Positions 48,894-58,756 of a DNA stretch of 64,000 bases are shown here, piece by piece. Positions within the stretch are counted from its first letter, which is position 1, and every line of letters starts with the position of its first letter. The stretch comes from Alphaproteobacteria bacterium (GTDB lineage: Bacteria; Pseudomonadota; Alphaproteobacteria; UBA9655). The position numbers and the translations under genes are program-made. The stretch spans positions 1 through 64,000 of the forward strand of contig JAGONT010000006.1 of NCBI GenBank assembly GCA_017992885.1, written 5' to 3'. The notes below the pieces were generated by a model. The model did not search any database, was not told where the DNA came from, and saw nothing but the letters and a program-made list of their open reading frames with translations.

Positions 48894-49619
48894 ATGAAAA
48901 AACTAAAGCTTACCATGCTACTTTTTATAGCTTTACTTTTTACAAACCATCTACATGCTCATGAGGTTTTATCCAAGTCAGATTCCCTCTCACAAACAAT
49001 TAAGGAAGCGATTAATGACTTAGTTGAAGATAATGCAGCTTTTGCAGACTCAAAATCAGCGAAGCATTTTCGAGGATTCTTGGATATTCAAAACCCCAGA
49101 GTAACCATGGTCTTATGCTCAGATTCGCGTGTTCAAGCTGATAATTTTTCTAAAGGAGCCGAAAATGATATTTTCATGGCGAGAAATATCGGTAATCAAT
49201 TTATCACTACCCAAGGGTCGATAGAATATGGGGTTGATGTTTTAAAAACGCCGGTGCTTATTTTTGTGGGACATTCCCATTGTGGAGCGGTGAAAGCGGC
49301 GATGGGCGATTTTAGTCAACTGCCAACTGCAATTCGGAAAGAAATTCAGACCATTGATGTGAGTGGAGCTGCTAATGATCAACAAGGTGTTTCTTTGAAC
49401 GTTCATCATCAAGTTGAACAATCTTTGAATACCTTTAAAAACAAGGTCGACTCTGGTCACCTTGCCATCATTGGCGCTATTTATGATTTCCGAGATGATT
49501 ATGGATATGGAAAAGGCCGTCTAATTATTGTTAACCTTAATGGAATAAAAGATCCCAAAGAAATTCAAAAATCTCATTATTTTGACGATATCAAAAAAGT
49601 CGTCATTGGTATTCAATAA
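48894..49619 (+). CDS. exported beta-class carbonic anhydrase
   Basis: A 241-residue protein from ATG 48894 (MKKLKLTMLLF) with a signal peptide ending LHAHE. The zinc site is complete: Cys-Ser-Asp-Ser-Arg, then HSHCGAVKA with the His and Cys ligands. Most beta enzymes are cytosolic; periplasmic ones interconvert CO2 and bicarbonate outside the inner membrane and are known in host-adapted bacteria. Single gene after the IS1 remnant. Confidence 0.9.
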   Translation: MKKLKLTMLLFIALLFTNHLHAHEVLSKSDSLSQTIKEAINDLVEDNAAFADSKSAKHFRGFLDIQNPRVTMVLCSDSRVQADNFSKGAENDIFMARNIGNQFITTQGSIEYGVDVLKTPVLIFVGHSHCGAVKAAMGDFSQLPTAIRKEIQTIDVSGAANDQQGVSLNVHHQVEQSLNTFKNKVDSGHLAIIGAIYDFRDDYGYGKGRLIIVNLNGIKDPKEIQKSHYFDDIKKVVIGIQ

Positions 49620-49684
49620 TTAATCAAGTGTCTAGAATTCAAGTGAACGCTGACGTAATAAACTCATAAAAAGCATGTCAATGT

Positions 49685-50287
49685 TTAAAAAATTTGCTGA
49701 ATGAGGCTGGGACTTTCAATGGCAAAAAGGTTAGCAGGGAGCGGGATATTGGATTGTATATGTGAAAGTGAAACACGCGTTTCTACCCCTTGACCGTCAA
49801 CAACACGCCATTCCTTTAGGGCAATTGGATCATCATAAAAAACAAGAGTAATATAACCTGAATCTGGATCTTCTTTCCGAATCAGAGAAATTTCCGTTGT
49901 CTCTCCTTTGGGAAGAACATTTGTAACTTCTACATCACCGCTAAAACGAACCAGAGGACGTAGGATAAAAGCAGCGGGTGTTTTATCTAAAGAAACGTAA
50001 TCAACCTGATCAGCTTCTCTATCTTTCGTAATTAGCCATTTTCCATTGGCGACAATTAAAAGGGGCGAAGGTGGGTTATAAGTAAGACGCATTTTTCCAG
50101 GTCGAGAAATTTGAAGAGTACCCGAAGCTTCTTGACCCTTACTATTGATCTGGGTGAAGTTTCCAGAAAGAGTTTTAAGCTGATTAAGATAATTTTCATA
50201 GGGCTGGGTTCCTTCAAAGGCTTTCGCCGATATCAACGAAAGCCCAAAAGCCACTAAAGTAAAAATTATTTTCTTGATTTTCATCAT
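49685..50287 (-). CDS. lolA: outer-membrane lipoprotein carrier LolA
   Basis: A 200-residue periplasmic protein with a signal peptide ending SAKAF, then LSGNFTQINSKGQEASGTLQ, KPGKMRLTYNPPSPLLIV-like segment (PGKMRLTYNPPSPLLIVANG) and DPIALKEWRVVDGQG. LolA carries lipoproteins from LolCDE to the outer membrane. The ATG overlaps the ftsK stop by 4 bases; ftsK-lolA pairs are typical. Confidence 0.92.
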   Translation of the reverse strand: MMKIKKIIFTLVAFGLSLISAKAFEGTQPYENYLNQLKTLSGNFTQINSKGQEASGTLQISRPGKMRLTYNPPSPLLIVANGKWLITKDREADQVDYVSLDKTPAAFILRPLVRFSGDVEVTNVLPKGETTEISLIRKEDPDSGYITLVFYDDPIALKEWRVVDGQGVETRVSLSHIQSNIPLPANLFAIESPSLIQQIF

Positions 50288-52506
50288 ATATTCTCCTGAG
50301 AGCGTCTTATTAAAATTTCTCTTTTGCCAACATGGTTAGGAGAGCTCACAATCCCCTCTTCTTCCATTTGCTCAATAAGTCGAGCTGCTCGATTGTACCC
50401 TATTTTTAGATGCCGTTGGATAAAACTTGTCGATGCTTTGCCTTCCCGATAAACAATGGCCAAAGCTTGTTGGTAAAGAGCCTGTTCTTCGCTTCCTTCT
50501 TCACTACCAAAATTGAGTTCAGGTGATGAAGAATCCACAGTAATATCTTCAATATAGGACGGTTCACTTTGCGTTTTCAAAAACTGAACAACTTTTTCAA
50601 CATCAGTGTCCCCCACATAAGGTCCATGAACACGAGAAATTCTTCCTCCCGTTGCCATATAAAGCATATCCCCTTGACCAAGCAGTTGTTCCGCTCCTTG
50701 CTCACCTAAAATAGTACGGCTGTCAATTTTTGAGCTCACTTGAAAACTAATACGTGTTGGAAAGTTTGCTTTAATGGTTCCTGTAATAACATCAACGGAA
50801 GGACGTTGGGTTGCCATAATTAAATGAATACCCGCTGCACGAGCCATTTGGGCAAGTCGTTGAACGGCAGATTCAATTTCCTTGCCAGCCACTAGCATCA
50901 AATCAGCCATTTCATCAACAACAACGACAATAAAGGGGAGAGGTTCCATGGGAAGGGGCTGTTCTTCAAAAATAGGCTTCCCTGTTTCTGGATCGAAGCC
51001 TGTTTGAACACGTCTCGAAATAAGTTGTCCCTGAAACTTAGCTTCGAGGATACGTTGGTTGTACCCTTCAATATTTCGGACAGAAAGTTTAGACATCGCT
51101 TGATAGCGACTTTCCATTTCTCGAACAACCCAACGAAGAGCAACGACAGCTTTTTTTGGATCAGTAACGACAGGAGCTAAAAGATGAGGTATTCCATCAT
51201 AAATTGAAAGCTCCAACATTTTTGGATCAATCATGATAAATTTGCAACGTTCAGGAGGCAAATGATAAATTAAAGATAAAATCATGGCATTAACAGCCAC
51301 TGATTTTCCTGATCCTGTCGTTCCCGCAACAAGTAAATGAGGCATTCGCGCTAAATCAGCAATGATAGGAGCTCCACTAATATCCTTTCCCAAAATGAGA
51401 GTAAGGTGAGTTTTGGATTGTTCATAATCCTCATGAGAAAGCAGTTCTCTCAGATGAACCGTTTCACGATTTTTATTAGGAAGCTCAATACCGATAACGT
51501 TTTTTCCAGGAATAACAGAAACGCGCGCTGAAATAGCACTCATTGAGCGTGCAATATCATCAGCCAACGCAATAACGCGTGAAGATTTTACACCTGGAGC
51601 AGGTTCAAGTTCATAAAGGGTCACCACAGGACCAGGCCTAATTTCTACAATTTCTCCTCGAATGCCATAGTCATTAAGGACAGACTCAAGAGTTTCCGCA
51701 TTTTCTCGAAGAGATTTTTCATCAAGTTCAAACTTTTGTATAATATTTTTTGGGATATAGAGCAGTTCGAGGGGCGGGAGTTGATAGGGCTCATCTTGAT
51801 AAAATGGTTTAGGTGTCGTAAGCGGTTGAGGTTTTGTTTTTGGAGACTTTGGTTTTCCATAATTCATTAATTTGAGAGAAGTATCCTGGGGAATTTTTTT
51901 AATTTCCGGATAATCTTCTTCAGGAAGAGAAGAAAAAGAAGTCTGTTCTGTTTTTTTAGGAAGAAGGTGAGGTTTTGGAAGCAACGCGAGAAATCTTTTA
52001 AGGTGAGAAAATTTGACTCCGCTTGCCATGACAAGAAGCAGGAGACTAACAGCTAAGAGCAAGAGGGTGAGGCTCAAAGGAGAGAGTGGAACTTCTCTTA
52101 GGTTTTTCATGAGGAGATATCCCAAAACACCTCCCTTTTCCCAGAAAGAAAGACTTGCCAAAAGGAGAAGAAACCCTCCTAAAAAGAGGCTAAACCGCAA
52201 AAAAAAGATGTATTTTTTTGGATGTGTAAAGAGAAACAACCCAAATCCAAAATAAAAAACAGCAAACACATAACTTAAGGAACCAAAAAATTGCAAAAAA
52301 AGATCACTTATTGTAGCCCCAAAAGATCCTAAAAAATTTTGGATCTCACTATCAGCAACTAGATTCCAAGAAGGATCTGTAGGGGCGTGGGTTAAAAGTG
52401 AGAGTGTTAGAACAAAAGAGCACGCTAAAAAGCTAAGACCAAAGAGCTCATAAAGCCAACCACGAAGAAGAAAAATAAGGTAGTTTTTTGAACGTGAGAA
52501 TACCAT
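50284..52506 (-). CDS. ftsK: DNA translocase FtsK
   Basis: A 740-residue protein. The first 165 residues hold about four helices, then a short linker. The motor has Walker A GTTGSGKSVAVNAM and Walker B FIVVVVDEMADLM, then RPSVDVITGTIKANFPTR, and a C-terminal winged-helix gamma domain (FIQRHLKIGYNRAARLIEQME). It coordinates chromosome segregation with division. Shorter than E. coli FtsK because of the linker. Confidence 0.94.
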   Translation of the reverse strand: MVFSRSKNYLIFLLRGWLYELFGLSFLACSFVLTLSLLTHAPTDPSWNLVADSEIQNFLGSFGATISDLFLQFFGSLSYVFAVFYFGFGLFLFTHPKKYIFFLRFSLFLGGFLLLLASLSFWEKGGVLGYLLMKNLREVPLSPLSLTLLLLAVSLLLLVMASGVKFSHLKRFLALLPKPHLLPKKTEQTSFSSLPEEDYPEIKKIPQDTSLKLMNYGKPKSPKTKPQPLTTPKPFYQDEPYQLPPLELLYIPKNIIQKFELDEKSLRENAETLESVLNDYGIRGEIVEIRPGPVVTLYELEPAPGVKSSRVIALADDIARSMSAISARVSVIPGKNVIGIELPNKNRETVHLRELLSHEDYEQSKTHLTLILGKDISGAPIIADLARMPHLLVAGTTGSGKSVAVNAMILSLIYHLPPERCKFIMIDPKMLELSIYDGIPHLLAPVVTDPKKAVVALRWVVREMESRYQAMSKLSVRNIEGYNQRILEAKFQGQLISRRVQTGFDPETGKPIFEEQPLPMEPLPFIVVVVDEMADLMLVAGKEIESAVQRLAQMARAAGIHLIMATQRPSVDVITGTIKANFPTRISFQVSSKIDSRTILGEQGAEQLLGQGDMLYMATGGRISRVHGPYVGDTDVEKVVQFLKTQSEPSYIEDITVDSSSPELNFGSEEGSEEQALYQQALAIVYREGKASTSFIQRHLKIGYNRAARLIEQMEEEGIVSSPNHVGKREILIRRSQENI

Positions 52507-52543
52507 GGAATAGGAAGTACACGAGTTTTTTTAAAGGGTCAAG

Positions 52544-52575
52544 AAAAAGGGAAATGCATGAACATTTCCCTTTTT
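52544..52575. terminator. 13-bp bidirectional hairpin terminator
   Basis: AAAAAGGGAAATG pairs with CATTTCCCTTTTT around a CATGAA loop. It ends the small acidic-protein gene to the right (leftward) and insulates ftsK. Confidence 0.8.
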
Positions 52576-52604
52576 TAAAACGTCAACAAACTGTTGTTGT
52601 TCTA

Positions 52605-52745
52605 TTAGTTTGCTTTTGGAGCAGCTGCTTCTGTTGCGTCTGCTTCCTCAAGAGAAACGTTCTCTTCTTTAGGAGCATCTGTATTTGCGAAAACACAGGT
52701 CATTGTACCCAAAAGAAGTGCTAATGTTAAAGCTACTGACTTCAT
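52605..52745 (-). CDS. small exported acidic Ala/Glu-rich protein
   Basis: A 46-residue product with GGAGAAA before the ATG at 52745. The first 20 residues are a signal peptide (MKSVALTLALLLGTMTCVFA). The mature 26 residues are acidic (NTDAPKEENVSLEEADATEA). It has its own terminator at 52544-52575. An in-frame ATG 15 bases earlier is also possible. No family recognised. Confidence 0.6.
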   Translation of the reverse strand: MKSVALTLALLLGTMTCVFANTDAPKEENVSLEEADATEAAAPKAN

Positions 52746-52891
52746 TTTATTTTTCTCCATAAATATATACTACCTCTAGATGAGGCGATCCGAATATGAG
52801 AGGAAAAAATCTTTTTGGCAAGAGAAATTTTTTTAGTCTATAAATAGCTGAGTTCTATAACGTATAAAGCAAGGAAAGCCTGGTTATTTTT

Positions 52892-53539
52892 ATGAAAGAA
52901 TTTTACATAGCACCCTTTATTGAAGGGTGTGGAACTGGGGCAGGATTGATTATCGCCATTGGAGCCCAAAACGCCTTTGTGCTGAAGCAAGGTATTTTAA
53001 AGAACTACATTTTTATAACTGTCTTTATCTGTGCTCTGATTGATGCTTTATTGATTTGCGTGGGCGTGGGAGGTTTTGGAACGATTTTAACATCCAATAT
53101 GTTCTTGTTAACCACTGCCCGTTGGGGAGGCGCCGCCTTTTTATTTTATTATGGATTCAGGTCCTTTCGCTCTGTTTTTAAGACCGAATCCCTTCACCTT
53201 GAGGCAAGTCGTGAGCCCCCCAATTTAAAAGTAACGCTTACGACGATCCTCGCTTTGAGTCTTTTAAATCCCCATGTATATTTGGATACAGTTGTTCTTT
53301 TGGGAAGTATTGGGGCTCAATTTTGTCTTTCGGAACGACCTTTTTTCGCTTTAGGAGCTATATTTGCTTCTTTCATTTGGTTTTTTGGATTGGGCTATGG
53401 AGCGAGTTATTTAAGACCTTTCTTTCAAAAGCCGCTATCTTGGAAAATTTTGGATTTTTTGATCGGATGCGTCATGTGGGCCATCGCTCTTTCTTTAGTC
53501 TTGTGGACAGGAGAGTACGTGATCATTCCTACAAAATAA
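52892..53539 (+). CDS. LysE/ArgO-family amino-acid exporter
   Basis: A 215-residue protein with about six helices. It has the family start GAGLIIAIGAQNAFVLKQGIL and ALSLLNPHVYLDTVVLLGSIG. LysE/ArgO members export lysine, arginine or analogues, relieving excess from peptide catabolism. Single gene upstream of tRNA-Gly. Confidence 0.9.
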   Translation: MKEFYIAPFIEGCGTGAGLIIAIGAQNAFVLKQGILKNYIFITVFICALIDALLICVGVGGFGTILTSNMFLLTTARWGGAAFLFYYGFRSFRSVFKTESLHLEASREPPNLKVTLTTILALSLLNPHVYLDTVVLLGSIGAQFCLSERPFFALGAIFASFIWFFGLGYGASYLRPFFQKPLSWKILDFLIGCVMWAIALSLVLWTGEYVIIPTK

Positions 53540-53612
53540 GCTAAAAAAAAGGAGTATGTATTTTCTTCTTGAAAATGAGAGGATCCTCGGTATGATAGCC
53601 CTCAATTCAAAT

Positions 53613-53687
53613 GCGGGCGTAGCTCAGGGGTAGAGCACAACCTTGCCAAGGTTGGGGTCGAGGGTTCAAATCCCTTCGCCCGCTCCA
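53613..53687 (+). tRNA. tRNA-Gly (anticodon GCC)
   Basis: 75 nt with the encoded CCA end. Acceptor GCGGGCG pairs with CGCCCGC, the D arm is GCTCAGGGGTAGAGC, and the anticodon loop TTGCCAA between CAACC and GGTTG gives GCC. The T arm GAGGGTTCAAATCCCTT is canonical. Confidence 0.96.
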
Positions 53688-53911
53688 GTAAATTCATCAG
53701 GGTCTCTCCCGTTTAATCATTCATTAACATCCCCAAGACTATAGTCAAGTCATGGCAAGTTCATTTAAAGAGTCAAAAGAGACAAAGGCTAAAATGGATA
53801 ACCCACTTATAAGGTGGTTTTAATTAAATTTTCCCTCATCTCTTTATCAAAATCTCTGGCGTCCTTTAATTTTTTTGTCATACTGTAAAAGTAAAATAAG
53901 AGAGAAGGCTC

Positions 53912-56900
53912 ATGTCTGAAAGAGAATCGACTGACGAAAAACAAAAGCAGAAAATTCTGGACCATATTGCTCATATGCTCCAGCGACAAGTTCCTCTCAC
54001 TCTTCAAAAATCTGCACAAACCTTTGCGGAATGCTATTACGCTAATGTATCACTTGAGGATTTGACAGAAAACTCTCTCAATTCCTTAGTTACCTCTGTT
54101 TATGAGATATGGAATTTCAGTTTTGTCCGGATGCCTGGACAAGCTAAAATACGTGCCTATGTAAAAACGAGAGAAATCAATGACAACTCTATTCCTCAAA
54201 CCATTGTGGAAATTGTCAATGATAATATGCCTTTTCTTGTAGATTCAGTGACGGGAGTCATTAATAGCTTAGGATATTCAATCCATTTGGTTATTCACCC
54301 TGTGATGCAAGTAAAGCGTAACACAAATCACGAGCTTATTGATGTTACGCAGCACAATCACGAAAATCACGAAACTGAAAATTATGAGTCTTTTATTCAT
54401 TGTGAAATCTTGGAGCCTTTACCTCCCACAAAGCTCAAACTTCTTGAGCAAGAAGTTGCTCGTACTCTTGATGACGTCAGAGTTTCAGTAGAAGACTGGA
54501 TGCCCATGAGAAAGCGTCTTCAATCAGCAATTAAAGAGCTAAAGAAATATCCCTCTCCTCTTGCTAAAGATGAGCTAGAGGAAACCCTTTTTTTTCTTGA
54601 GTGGATTGAAAACAATCATTTTACTTTTTTAGGATTTTGCGAATATAAAGTTGCTCGAGGACAACCAACTATTGAACAGAGTCTCATTCCTCAAGAGGGG
54701 CTTGGTATTTTAAGAGATCCTCTGAAACAGAGCATGACCCATATTTTTGAGGGAGTTGAGCTAACACCCAGGAATAGGCAGTATATTATTGAATCTGATC
54801 CTCTGATTATTACGAAAACAACCCAGCCTTCTCTTGTCCATCGTCGAGACCCAATGGATTCTATTACGATTAAGCATTTTGATGAAAAGGGAGCTGTTGT
54901 TGGATTATATATGTTTATCGGGCTTTTTACGTCAGTTGCCTATAATCGAAGCGCGCGAGACATCCCTCTTTTACGGCGAAAAGTTTCTCGAATTATTGTC
55001 CGATCTGGTTTTTCTGAACAATGGCATGATGGTAAGACACTCATTCATATTTTAGAATCTTTCCCGAGAGATGAGCTTTTTCAAGCTTCTGAGGATTGGC
55101 TCTATGAAACGTGCATGGCCATTCTTCAGCTTCAAAATCGTCAACGTTTAACGCTTTTTATTCGTCCCGACAAATTTGAGAGGTATGTATCTTGTTTGGT
55201 GTATATACCCCGTGAAGGATATGATAGCGCGCTTCGACGTAAAATAGGGGATATTCTGGAGCGTGATTTAAATGGTCAAATGACAAATTGGCATGTTCAA
55301 TTGGGGGAGCTTGCTTTTGCGCGGATTCACTTTACGCTCAAGCTTTTACATAAAGGTAGTTTATCCTATGATCTTCAAGCTATTGAAGATGAACTGATCG
55401 AAGCCTCTTTAACATGGCGTGATCATTTATATAAAGCCCTTTTGATGAGTTTGGGTGAAGAAAAGAGTACCCGTCTCTTTGAGCGCTATGGTTTAGGGTT
55501 TAAGAAAGGGTATCAAGAAAAATTTACGGCAGAGGAAACCATTATAGATATCTTTGAGATTGAACAGGCTTTTAGTCAATCCCGTCTAAGGTCTCGCCTC
55601 AATCAAATAGAAGGGCAAGATAATAGCAAACTAAATTTTAAGATTTATTCTTTAGAAAAGCCCGTATCCCTCTCTGATGTTCTCCCTGTTTTAGAGAATA
55701 TGAATCTCAAGGTTCTGACCGAGATTCCCTTTCCCGTGACTCTTTCTGACAATCGAAAAGTATGGATCCACGACTTTGAGGTGCAAACACGTGAAGGGGA
55801 TACAGCTGAACTAGAGCGTATCCGCGAACACTTTTTAGAAGGATTCAGCCGTATTTGGCAAGAAGAAGTTGAAAATGACGGTTTTAATCGTCTTATTATT
55901 CGCGCTAATTACACCTGGAGGGAATGTCAACTCATTCGCAGCTATGCAAAATATATTCGTCAGCTTCAGGTAACTTTTAGCCAAGTCTATATGGAAGAAG
56001 TTCTTGCCAAATATCCACTGATTTGTCACCTCATGATTCAACTTTTTACGTGTCAATTTTCTCCTGATTGTAAAGAAGAACGAGATCGTGCTCGTGATGA
56101 AATATTAAACAGAATAAAGAGTCTTATTGAAAGTGTCGATAATTTGGATGAAGACCGTATCTTAAGCAAATTTGTTAATGTGATTCAATCTACCTTACGA
56201 ACAAACTATTATCAGTTTAGCGGAAATAATCCAAAACCCTATATCTCATTTAAAATTGACTGCTCAAGTATTGATGAAATGCCTTTACCTAGGCCTATGT
56301 ATGAAATTTTTGTTTATTCCTCTCGCATAGAAGCGATTCACTTACGGGGAGGTAAAGTTGCCCGTGGTGGGATTCGCTGGTCTGATCGCAAAGAAGATTT
56401 TCGAACTGAAATCTTAGGGCTTATGAAGGCCCAAACGGTAAAAAATTCAGTTATTGTCCCGGTGGGGTCAAAAGGAGGATTTATTGTTAAACGCCCTCCA
56501 TCAAGAGAAGACAAAAACACTTTAAGAGAAGAAGTTGTCGCTTGCTACCAAATCATGATGTATGGCCTTCTCGATCTTACAGATAATATCTTAGAGCAAA
56601 AAGTAATTCCACCCCTGGATGTTGTACGATGGGATGATGATGATCCTTATTTGGTTGTAGCGGCTGATAAAGGCACATCCACTTTTTCTGATTATGCAAA
56701 TCAAATTTCAGTTGATTATAACTTTTGGCTGGGAGATGCTTTTGCCTCAGGTGGCTCGACAGGATATGACCATAAGAAAATGGGCATTACAGCCAAAGGG
56801 GCCTGGGAATCCCTGAAACGTCATTTTCGGGAGATGGGAATTGATGCTACTAGAGAGAAAATTACAGTTGTAGGCATTGGTGATATGTCAGGAGACGTTT

Positions 56901-58756
56901 TTGGCAATGGCATGCTCCTTTCCCATCATTTAAAACTTGTAAGCGCCTTTAATCATATGCATATTTTTGTTGATCCTTCTCCTAATCCCGAGAAAAGCTT
57001 TCAAGAGCGTAAGCGTCTTTTCGATCTGCCCCAATCCACGTGGGCTGATTATAATCCTGCTTTTATTTCACGAGGTGGGGGTGTTTTTGATCGTAATGTT
57101 AAATCCATTTTCGTGACTCCCGAAATGAAAGCCCTTTTTGACATTAAAGAAGATCATCTGACACCATCTGGTTTAATTCAATATATCTTAAAGGCATCTG
57201 TTGAGCTTTTATGGTTTGGAGGAATTGGAACCTTTATTAAAGCAAAAAGCGAAACAAACATTGATGTTGGAGATCGCGTTAATGACTCGCTTCGTATTAA
57301 TGGCATTGATGTACGAGCTAAAGTTATTGTTGAAGGCGCTAATTTAGGAATTACTCAACTGGGGCGAATTGAGTATGCTAAAAATGGAGGACGTCTTAAT
57401 ACCGATGCCATAGATAACTCGGCAGGTGTCGATACTTCCGATCATGAAGTTAACATTAAAATTCTTCTGAACCAAGCTATGGTAAAAACTGGCTTATCCT
57501 TAGAAAAACGCAATGTCTTACTTCAGCAAATGGAAAATGATATAGCTCGTTTGGTTTTAGAAGATAATTTTTGGCAAAATCAAGTTATTAGTCTTTCTCG
57601 AAGTCAAGGCCTTCGGTTGCTAGATGAGCAAGCCCGTCTTATGCGAGATTTAGAAAACGAGGGGCTTTTAAATCGCTCGCTAGAAAATCTCCCTGATGAG
57701 GTGGAGATTTCTCGCAGAATGGCAGATAAACAAGGCCTAACACGCCCTGAGCTTGCTGTTTTATTGGCGTATGCCAAGCTTTCCTTAAAACAGCAGCTCA
57801 TTCAATCTGAGCTTCCAGATCTAGAGATTTTACAACCGAGGTTTTTTAGCTATTTTCCTGAGCATCTTCAACATGTTTATAAGGATGAAATTTTAGCCCA
57901 CCCCTTAAGACGAGACATTACAGCAACAATTCTTACAAATAGTATTGTGAATCGAATGGGCATTACTTTTGTTCATGAAATGAAACGTCAGCTGGATGTT
58001 GAAGGGGCTGATGTGGCGCGCTCCTATTTAATTGTAAGGGATCTATTGGATCTTGTCTCACTTTGGCGTGACCTAGAGTCAATGGAAACCCTTCCAACAA
58101 CTTTTCAGACTGAACTCATGCTCAGTATTTATGAAAGTGTTAAGCGATTTACAGATTGGTTTTTAAGATTTAAGCAAGAGAACTTAGATATTAATGGTAT
58201 ACTTAATTACTTTAAAGAAGACTTTAAAATTGTGTGTGAAGCACTTCCCTCTTTGTTTACCATACAACAGAGGCAAACCTATGATGAAAAATGTCAAAAA
58301 TATGAGCACTTAGGTATTTCTCCTTCCTTGAGCGAAAGGCTTATCGCTTTAGAACCGCTTATTTCTGTCCCAGATATGATTATTCTTAGTAAAGAAACAA
58401 ATATTGAGATTCAACAAGTTGCACGTATTTATTTTGCTATTGGTCAGCTATTAGGACTTGAGTGGCTTCGTAAGACAGCGCTTTCTCTTGCTGGGGAAAC
58501 CCATTGGCAACAAGGAGCTGCCAATGCGGTTGTAGAGGATTTATATACGAATCAAAGAAGACTCACAAAACGTATTTTAAAAAGTGGAAAGTCTTTAGAC
58601 CATCTCCTTATGGAAGATGGAACGCTAGCACCAAACGTTATTCATACTTCTTCGATTGAACCTATACTTTTGGATTTGAAGAATGCTTCTACCGTCGATT
58701 TTGCTATGCTGACCGTTGTAAATCGTCAGCTACAAATGCTTGCTCAAACAGTATGA
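53912..58756 (+). CDS. large NAD-dependent glutamate dehydrogenase
   Basis: A 1614-residue enzyme of the about 180 kDa class found in proteobacteria. N-terminal ACT-like regulatory regions precede the catalytic domain, which contains KVARGGIRWSDRKEDFRTEILGLM, VPVGSKGGFIVKR (catalytic Lys) and VVGIGDMSGDVFGNGMLL (NAD binding), with a long C-terminal helical domain. It deaminates glutamate to 2-oxoglutarate, feeding the TCA cycle. The stop overlaps the hemW start by 4 bases. Confidence 0.95.
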   Translation: MSERESTDEKQKQKILDHIAHMLQRQVPLTLQKSAQTFAECYYANVSLEDLTENSLNSLVTSVYEIWNFSFVRMPGQAKIRAYVKTREINDNSIPQTIVEIVNDNMPFLVDSVTGVINSLGYSIHLVIHPVMQVKRNTNHELIDVTQHNHENHETENYESFIHCEILEPLPPTKLKLLEQEVARTLDDVRVSVEDWMPMRKRLQSAIKELKKYPSPLAKDELEETLFFLEWIENNHFTFLGFCEYKVARGQPTIEQSLIPQEGLGILRDPLKQSMTHIFEGVELTPRNRQYIIESDPLIITKTTQPSLVHRRDPMDSITIKHFDEKGAVVGLYMFIGLFTSVAYNRSARDIPLLRRKVSRIIVRSGFSEQWHDGKTLIHILESFPRDELFQASEDWLYETCMAILQLQNRQRLTLFIRPDKFERYVSCLVYIPREGYDSALRRKIGDILERDLNGQMTNWHVQLGELAFARIHFTLKLLHKGSLSYDLQAIEDELIEASLTWRDHLYKALLMSLGEEKSTRLFERYGLGFKKGYQEKFTAEETIIDIFEIEQAFSQSRLRSRLNQIEGQDNSKLNFKIYSLEKPVSLSDVLPVLENMNLKVLTEIPFPVTLSDNRKVWIHDFEVQTREGDTAELERIREHFLEGFSRIWQEEVENDGFNRLIIRANYTWRECQLIRSYAKYIRQLQVTFSQVYMEEVLAKYPLICHLMIQLFTCQFSPDCKEERDRARDEILNRIKSLIESVDNLDEDRILSKFVNVIQSTLRTNYYQFSGNNPKPYISFKIDCSSIDEMPLPRPMYEIFVYSSRIEAIHLRGGKVARGGIRWSDRKEDFRTEILGLMKAQTVKNSVIVPVGSKGGFIVKRPPSREDKNTLREEVVACYQIMMYGLLDLTDNILEQKVIPPLDVVRWDDDDPYLVVAADKGTSTFSDYANQISVDYNFWLGDAFASGGSTGYDHKKMGITAKGAWESLKRHFREMGIDATREKITVVGIGDMSGDVFGNGMLLSHHLKLVSAFNHMHIFVDPSPNPEKSFQERKRLFDLPQSTWADYNPAFISRGGGVFDRNVKSIFVTPEMKALFDIKEDHLTPSGLIQYILKASVELLWFGGIGTFIKAKSETNIDVGDRVNDSLRINGIDVRAKVIVEGANLGITQLGRIEYAKNGGRLNTDAIDNSAGVDTSDHEVNIKILLNQAMVKTGLSLEKRNVLLQQMENDIARLVLEDNFWQNQVISLSRSQGLRLLDEQARLMRDLENEGLLNRSLENLPDEVEISRRMADKQGLTRPELAVLLAYAKLSLKQQLIQSELPDLEILQPRFFSYFPEHLQHVYKDEILAHPLRRDITATILTNSIVNRMGITFVHEMKRQLDVEGADVARSYLIVRDLLDLVSLWRDLESMETLPTTFQTELMLSIYESVKRFTDWFLRFKQENLDINGILNYFKEDFKIVCEALPSLFTIQQRQTYDEKCQKYEHLGISPSLSERLIALEPLISVPDMIILSKETNIEIQQVARIYFAIGQLLGLEWLRKTALSLAGETHWQQGAANAVVEDLYTNQRRLTKRILKSGKSLDHLLMEDGTLAPNVIHTSSIEPILLDLKNASTVDFAMLTVVNRQLQMLAQTV

